NCBI GenBank assembly: GCA_015501595.1
Contig: JADNRX010000005.1
Location: 372,001 to 436,000 of the forward strand
Reading direction: 5' to 3'
DNA length: 64,000 nucleotides
Source: Hymenopellis radicata
Taxonomy: Eukaryota; Basidiomycota; Agaricomycetes; Agaricales; Physalacriaceae
Shown: piece by piece, positions 57,101 to 64,000 of the stretch
How positions within the stretch are numbered: the first letter of the stretch is position 1
How the letters are laid out: each line of letters starts with the position of its first letter
Program-made: the position numbers and the translations under genes
The notes under the pieces: model-generated
Seen by the model: only the letters and a program-made list of their open reading frames with translations
What the model was told of the DNA's origin: nothing
Databases searched by the model: none

Positions 57101-60100
57101 TCCAGTGATATTTCGTTCTTGTATGATGCTGTCGACCACCCATCTCAAATCCCTCTGCTCCAAACAGCCGATGAAAAAAGAATCATTCGGGATTTGGGTG
57201 CCTTGGGCATATTGACATCAGCGCTCACCGTCGCATCCATCTCGTCGTATATACAGTTCCTTGCGTCGCAACCACATTTCGACCTTGCATTGGAATTCCT
57301 ACGCCTGGTGAACGAGAGCAGACTCGACCTTCAAGCGTTATCGGTACCCCAGGGCGCTGGGTGGTTACCAGCCGAGAGTGGAGAGTTGGTTTCAGTAGGT
57401 GAATGTCGTGAGGATAGTAAACAGAGCCCAAGAGCACTCTTTGACCGCGTACTGCACGTCTTGGACAAGAGGGCCAAGTTGGGCACTGCGCTTAGACGCC
57501 GGCTCGGGTGGGAAGCCCCTGTGTCGATGAGCATAATTGAGAAGCAGCTTGAGGCCGTCCTGGCTGAAGCCCGTGCGGATGTGTCTGTTGTCCAGACCAT
57601 TATCACCGAGCTCAGTAGTCGACTGGATTCTGTTGATGTGCAGCACATACAAAACATCACCGTTGACAACAAGTGGATACCAATCAACGATAGCAGCCTT
57701 GCCGCGACCTCTGGTGTTGTGCTGTCTCGTGGAGACGACTGGAAAACGATATCCGCATTCTTTGACCTACCGTGGACGACGAATAGACAGGTTCGACAAT
57801 TTCTATTCTCGGTCGGTTGTGTAGAAGAGTACGTCAGTGTTCTACATCATCAGTTTAACACTGACCTTTTTTATTTGTAGACCATCTGCAGAACTCTTGA
57901 TTGCCAAATTGAACGAACTGGCCACTCGGCGAAAGAGCAAGAAGTTGATTAACACGGCGGTGTCCATTCTGGAAATTCTTCCTGATCTCACGGACTCTCA
58001 GCTCGCTCACGTCTTGGTCCCAGATTCGTCTGGCACGTTTTGTCGCATCTCGGAATTGTACTACAACGACGTCAATGAGCTGAGCCACCACGATCTCGAT
58101 GCCACCGGCTCGTATGCACACCCGCTCATATCTCAAGCGCTCGCCGACAAACTGGGCATCAAATTCCTGGGTTTGAACTCGCTCCAGTTGGAGCACCTGC
58201 CCATCGATAATATGGGTGAAGAGCTCAAGACACGCATTCGGAACACGCTCCTGCAGTACACGATCGAGCAGATGTTGCCGGAATTCCTCGCCAACGCCGC
58301 TGATGCTGCGAACACGACGTCGTTCCAGTTTCTCCTGGATGAACGCCACGGGCCGACGGATAAGCTTCTTTCGGAGAAGATGAAGTCTTTACAGACCTGC
58401 CCGGCGCTGCTGATATACAACGACGGGCTGTTTGAGGAGAAAGATTTCCAGGGCCTCATTCGAATTGGGACGGGCGGAAAGGAGGACCGAGGCGACACGA
58501 TTGGACAGTTTGGCTCTGGCGCCTTGACCATGTTTCATGTATCCGAATGCCCGATGATCATCTCGGGTGATAAGGTGCTGTTCGTCGACCCATGTCAGCG
58601 CTTCTTTCCTGGCCACTTCAAGAAGCAGAATGTGGTTCTGTGTCGTCTCGAAAGTGTCAAGTTGTACGTCCTTGTATTCCTCAGCTGTTTTCTTTCACTG
58701 ACTGTCGTCAGATTGTATCCGGATCATGTAGAAGCTGTTAACGGCTTGTTCGGTTTTGACATGTCAACATCGTTCTATCCTGGGGTTAGTGAATTCGACG
58801 TCTGCTTTGCTGGTTGCAATCTTATATGATGATGTTCAGACTATTTTTCGTCTTCCGTTGAGACAAGCGGCACACGTTGAAGACAACTCTGGTGCCCGTC
58901 ATGGTCTGCTCTTGGAGGACCGTAACTTCCTGGGTGCGGATCAAGCTCGCCGAATCCTCTCGGGGTCGTTCTATAACAATGCCCAAAAGTCGTTGATTTT
59001 CTTGACTTCGATCTCGAGGATAGTGTTCGCCACTCGAGATAGCATGGGCAATATACGGCAGGAATGGACGGTGGAGTCAACACGAGAACTGATTTGCGTT
59101 GAAGAAGCACCAACTCCAGATGATATTCTTCAGTTACACTCAGTTACCATCTCTTCCACTGATGTTACCGGCTCCAGATCCAAGACGACACGGGATGTCT
59201 GGCGCGTTGCGCGCATGCATTCTCATGCAGTCCCAGAGGAATTCCATGATTTGAAGCGGAAGCACAGACTCCGGTCGACGATAACCACGGGCCTGGCATA
59301 CCGAATCTCATCGACTTCACGTTCGACAAGGAATGAGGAACACAACTTCTTCTCCACCCTCCCTCTTCCTATTGCTGCCGCACTTCCGGTTCACCTATCC
59401 GCTCCATTCATCCTCGCCCCTGATCGTAGAAGCATTCGGACAGACGACTTCGAGGCAGGGTATAACCATTGGCTACTTCAAGAGTTGATACCAACTCCTT
59501 ATCTATTCCTTGTCGAAGAACTGCTTCAAATGGATGTCTGGGATAAGAGCCCAAGCTTGAAATTTTGGCCAGGTGGCGACGAAGCTCACGCCCAAGAGCC
59601 AGTCACGCTGAGCAGCCGCGTCACCGATGCTTTTTACAGACATTTGTCTAATACTCAGCGCAAGGTCTTCTCCAGCTACTACGAGAAGGATCTATACCTT
59701 CCGCCTAGTGGCGTCTTGATGCTTCCCTCGAGAAAGCCCAGTGGCTTCAAACCATCTTCTCAGCCCTCAAGCCGACGCATATTGTCGATGTCCCAACTGC
59801 ACTCTATGGTAGGTGCGACGCGGGCGGCGTTCTAAGAATCACCCGTGAAAGCCTCAAGGAGGTGCTCGATCTCAATGCAGACCTCTTCATTGAACAATAT
59901 CACAAAAAGGACTGGGAGGCCAAAGTAGTTGCAGATTGTTCTTTATATCTCCTCGGGCCGGAGGACCCGGATGAGCCGTCAGATACCGCATTCTTAGTTG
60001 GACTTCCTCTTCTCCCTCTCGCGAATGGTCGTGTAACACGCTTCTGCGACCGGGACACAGCTGGCGAGATGCGTTATATGTGGAGGCCTCTCATCGAGGA

Positions 60101-62632
60101 AAACACGACGCGGCTCTTCCCTGCGGAATATATTGTCGACCCCAGTCTCATGGGAACTGCTGTCTTTGACCGAATTGCTAGTGAGCAGAAGCTCAACGTC
60201 GAGAAGCTGTCTGCATCGGGGCTCCAGTATCTGCTTCGCATGGCGATTGGACGTGAACAATCAACGAGCACCGAGATCTCCGCGGATTGGCTCTCCAGCT
60301 TCTGGCTCGAGTTTCCCGGGCTGCGGAAAGGATTCCCAGATACGATTGTCGACATTATACAGGGCTTCCCGTTAGTACGCACTATAGGAAAGCAAACTGC
60401 ATCGATTAAACACTGCCAGTCTTCAACGCAGCTCCTATTGTGCGACAAAGGCCATTACGAGAAGAAACTTCTTGAATGTTTTTCCTCCTTGGGGGCAATG
60501 ATCATTTCCCAGTCCGTCCTTCCTGTGGCACTACAGGAGATTTTGGAGGACGAATCGAACACGTTTTGTCGGTTCCTAGCGTTCGCCGAGAGGCATGTCA
60601 CACCTGCTCGATTTCAACGGTTCATCGCCGACACCTCTGCGTCCACCCTTGAAGCATTCGTCGCCTGGGCTCGATATGAACTCCGCTCATTCCTATCCAC
60701 ATCGTCGTCACGTCCGCCTCTTCCATTCCCGACTACAGCAAAGCGTCTCCCCATCTGGCTTGTCCACCATCCAAATAAACAGGAGCCAGTCTTTTCATCG
60801 GCAGAGGAAATATGCATGCTACCGAGTAAAATTTTTATGAGCGACATCAAACAGTTCATCAATCGAGGATTGGCTCCACATGAATTGATCCTTGAGCGTG
60901 TCCTGGACGTCGAGCCGATGTCACTGGAGGATGTTTGGGCCAGCCTTGCTTTACCCCAAGGAATTCTGACAGTGTCGGAGTTGGGAAATTACAAGCATCT
61001 TGTAAGACTTTGGTTACGTTTCACAAATGGCGCGGTGGCGGCTACTCTTCCCATGCCGAACAGTAGCAGGGTTATCGTTCCAGCCAGCACCCTCTATGCT
61101 CGGGATCCTCTCTTCGTCGCCTCCCTGGGCCCTACATCTTTCGTACACGAAACCTACCGGGAGTTTGAAGATAGCTTACCGCCGCTGAGGCGCGAGCAGC
61201 CTCTGAACCCAGCGGATTTCGTCGTGTGCGCGTCAGCGATAGACGCGGACTTTGTACAGAATAAACCCGGCATCGTCGAGAGAGCAACCGAGGTGTTTGC
61301 ATACTATCAGCGCGTTTTGCCGTTGTATGCCAATCAATCTTCTCATACTGTCTGGCAGCAACTGGAGATGAAAGCATTCATTCCTCGAGATGTCAATCGC
61401 CCGGATCCTTTCCAAACATTAATTTTTCCGAGTACGTGCAGATGGGAACTCTTCCTCGCATTCTTTCTCCCTCGCAGGCTCTGTTACCAAAGTATGAAGG
61501 AGTTGCCTGGTCCCAGAGATGCGTTGTTGAAGTCACTGTCGATGAGACTCCGTTACTGTTAGTGAACAGAGACTTTGGTTCGCCATCTGTTGATGAAGTG
61601 GTATGTTGATAACTATGCTTTGTAACGCCAAACTTACGGGATACCAGGTCCGCCATCTACGAGTCCTTGCTTTGGAAGTAGCCGTCCATGCGCATGCCAG
61701 TAAACGGAAACTGCTCGAGCACTTAACCGAGACTTACACCTGGCTTGAAACAAGCATCAAGATGCTGGCCAGCTTCTAATGAACTATCATTCAGACAAGA
61801 TATTCCTCAACGTCGATGACCCGGCACGAAGCATTTGGAGATGGTGCTGCGCCGATGAAATGTGCTTCAACATCGCCGACGACGCTACCACTAACACGCG
61901 AGCCGTGATGGAGTACCTCGCACCGTTCAAGCGTCTCCTAGTGTCGTCCGGTGTCCACGAAATCGTCGATGCACCCGTGCCGCAAATATCTCTCACCGAA
62001 GATGCAACGATCCTCCTAGGAATGCGGCAGCAATTCGACAACATGCGGCGCGCGCAGAGGTTCACCGATGTGGCGTTTGTTGCATCCGACGCGTCAGAGC
62101 ATCATGCTCATCGGTCGTTCATGGCATCACAGTACTCCCATTTCGACATGCTTTTTGGTGACTACTTTGCAGAGGGCTCACAAAGCCAGGCTGGCGAATT
62201 GGTGCGAGTAACTGTCGGCGACGCGTTCGAGGGGTCGAGTGTTAGTGCTGTTATTGGTTAGCATTTGAATCTTTTCCGCGAAGTTGGCTAACACGCCTAG
62301 CAGGATACGTGTACACACGAAGTATCGCAGACGATATGTCGCTCGACACCTTGCTTGAAGTCACCAGGCTCTCGCTCCTGTGGGGGCTGACGGAGTTGAG
62401 CGAGCGCACGCAGCAGAAGGTTATCGTGGAGAGAATGATTACGCCGGAAACCTACAGAGCTGGTCAGTCGTTTCAAGTTTTGATATGCCACTGGCAGTAC
62501 TAACTTGGGCCTTTGGTAGTTGAGAATATTTCACGCGAATTGGACGCGCAGCATCTCATCGAGGCGTGTTCCCAGTATTGGACCAACAATCGCGCTGTCA
62601 TTCAGCGACATTTTGATATGGGGAATGTTTAG
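54161..62632 (+). CDS. Sacsin-like giant protein with C-terminal BTB domain (about 2,600 aa), several single-base losses
   Basis: Sacsin is a huge co-chaperone with HSP90-like ATPase modules. About 13 exons: 54161-54295, 54350-54510, 54561-54603, 54657-55399, 55457-55856, 55905-57828, 57881-58663, 58712-58784, 58840-~61435, 61478-61600, 61648-62256, 62304-62462, 62520-62632. The first ATPase module opens at residue ~10: LREFIQNSDDARATKQ (E..N..D nucleotide site) and KIGKYGIGFRSGYHVTDTPQ. A second module near 58270 reads MLPEFLANAADAANT and GDTIGQFGSGALTMFHVSEC, then YPGTIFRLPLR. A BTB/POZ domain closes the protein: FTDVAFVASDASEHHAHRSF, GYVYTRSIADDMSLDTLL. Frame breaks near 57065, 59725, 61430 and 61778 each correspond to one missing base, given donor 61436. 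BTB proteins commonly act as Cullin-3 adaptors, so a chaperone-to-ubiquitin link is an inference. Confidence 0.85.
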
Positions 62633-63083
62633 AGCTGTAGTCAGTGTTGGCATTTTGAAATGTACTCGCTTTGCTGTTCGAGAATGACTCGACAATCTCC
62701 GCGACGAAAGAAGAAGCCACCAGATTTACTCGTCTTGTCGACGATGTCTTTCAGACGCGCATGAACTCACCCGATCCATGGCGGCCACTTTGACATCAGC
62801 GCACTTGACGCGGTCCAGGGCGATGCGACCACAACCTTTCACCACCTTAGTCCAAGAATACAGTATTTGCATTACGGCGCGTCCCTTACATCGCGAGACG
62901 AGAGTCAAACTGGTTAGGGCCGACAGCGTATACTTTGAGAGCGTACATGATAACTGGCATGTTGTAACAGAAAGAAGTAAAGATACAGAAACACAAGGGG
63001 AAACAGAAACACAACGAGGCTTCCAAGACAACTTCGCCTCTGCACGACCCAGTGGAATCAAAAGATGTGACAAAACGATGACT
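62633..63083. other. Intergenic, nothing recognised
   Basis: 450 bp between the convergent sacsin-like gene and the truncated gene at the right edge. No RNA or repeat recognised; short frames only. Confidence 0.5.
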
Positions 63084-64000
63084 TCACCTCGCAGGATCTA
63101 ATAGGATCAAAAAATGTTACAAACCGCCATCAGGAAACACTTACCATAGCCTAAATGCATATGATATACAGAATCATAGAAACCATTGAAGCTGGAGTCG
63201 ACTTCCAGTGGCAATAGCACCGGGACCTGCCACCAGCGTGTTGGACCTGGTGTAACATAAACATACGTGACCTTCCTAATCCCGCGCTCCTCAAGCCAAG
63301 CCTTCCCAGAGGGCGACACATCGTGCCACCTTGAAATACTTGCCTGAAACGTAATAGCATGACCGATTCCATCAACAAAAAAGGAATCAAAAGTAGCAAA
63401 CTTGCGCTGGGTAGGGTGGTAGTATATCCCCACAAAGAGGGGCTTGTGAACGGGCCACTCGAGGAAGGTCTGCTCCGGCACCGACGACACTAGAATGCTC
63501 CATGGCTTGCAGTCTGCTATTCTGATCTCCTTATCAGCAACAAGCACTTTTGGTGCTTCTTCCACAGTCCTCCAACTTCGACGAGCCTGCCTTGCGCTCG
63601 GAGTCCTTTCCATCCGTCGTAGGGTCCAGGACCCACCACAGGTGATATCCCGGTGGTAAAAGTCATTGAACATTCCAGCCGCCACAGCCCTGGGACCAAG
63701 ACTTGCAGCACCCAAATTAAACAGAAACCACTGTTTCTGTGCGCGTTCGTAGTTGTTGTCTATTCGACTGAGAAGTCTTTGCTGAAGATGTGGACTAGGA
63801 GATTCGAACTTCCAGACTGTTCGATCTTGATCGTAGAGGGGAAAGAAAGATAGAAGAAGCTGGCTTGTTGATTCGGAGTTGAGCGAAGATGGCGAGTCAC
63901 TGAAAGTTTTCCTTATGGAGTTGGGTTGCAGAAAGGTAAATGCATGGTTAAGAACCGCGTCGAACTCCTCCAGACGGTGCGCGAACGAATAGGCGTGTCG
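63084..64000 (-). CDS. Hypothetical protein, C-terminal part (5' end beyond the window), RHS/Crinkler-like resemblance
   Basis: The frame is open from the right edge to 63145, then a 47-nt intron (63098-63144) leads to a short last exon (HLGYDPAR, stop 63084-63086). Readable blocks are FAHRLEEFDAVLNHAFTFLQ, LLLSFFPLYDQDRTVWKFES, NNYERAQKQWFLFNLGAASL, AVAAGMFNDFYHRDITCGGS, LFVGIYYHPTQRKFATFDSF, ISRWHDVSPSGKAWLEERGI and VTYVYVTPGPTRWWQVPVLL. The YVTPGxT..W..P pattern before a conserved end recalls the C-terminal part of multicopy fungal proteins sometimes annotated as RHS or Crinkler-like. I am not sure of this. No membrane span is seen and the N-terminus is missing, so localisation cannot be judged. 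Intact within the window. Confidence 0.6.

Overview
The window is nuclear DNA of a filamentous basidiomycete, most likely an Agaricomycete. Genes carry many short introns (about 36-72 nt, GT..AG) and lie close together on both strands. Several families are typical of Agaricomycetes: a DUF6589 protein, 7-TM proteins of unknown function, a single-pass surface protein with a conserved C-terminal tail, and a fungal sacsin homologue. There is no bacterial, organellar or viral backbone, no CRISPR array and no convincing tRNA or rRNA.

Layout. 0-7.7 kb is housekeeping: the 3' end of SPT5, succinate dehydrogenase membrane anchor sdhD (minus), a UPF1/SMUBP2-like SF1 helicase and a paxillin-like LIM protein. 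7.8-10.8 kb is repeat-rich: a 339-bp MITE with 52-bp terminal inverted repeats and TA target duplication, an AT-rich segment, and a long inverted repeat. 10.8-17.1 kb holds PRP43 and a PSP1-domain protein. 18.3-23.9 kb is an accessory module: a DUF6589 gene and a RecQ-like helicase gene, convergent, with stop codons overlapping in one TTAA. 25-28 kb holds a three-domain P-loop kinase/HAD/phosphoribosyltransferase protein and a small conserved basic protein. 28.8-30.4 kb is a long inverted duplication of a membrane-protein gene 5' end, with a diverged copy at 47.8-49 kb. 30.8-34.6 kb holds a peroxiredoxin, a TFIIIC subunit and a bHLH factor. 35.3-35.8 kb is a decayed XRN1 fragment. 36.5-42.2 kb holds a membrane protein, a coiled-coil protein, a GH105 hydrolase and a 7-TM protein. 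45.3-47.1 kb is a receptor-like surface protein. 49.1-53.3 kb holds a large conserved fungal protein, proteasome beta7 (PRE4) and histone H4. 54.2-62.6 kb is a roughly 2,600-residue sacsin homologue ending in a BTB domain. A truncated hypothetical protein runs off the right edge.

A caution for every gene: many conserved genes here are interrupted by one missing base, often in a homopolymer run, although their introns and remaining sequence look functional. In sdhD, the LIM gene, the PSP1 gene and the kinase/HAD/PRTase gene, adding exactly one base per break makes the spliced length a multiple of three. This points to homopolymer undercalls in the assembly rather than true pseudogenes, but PRP43 also carries an in-frame TGA that is not explained this way. 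The DUF6589/helicase pair, PRE4, H4, the peroxiredoxin, bHLH, 7-TM and surface-protein genes are intact. Splice sites, domain calls and frames were read by eye; homologies come from remembered family motifs, not from a database search.
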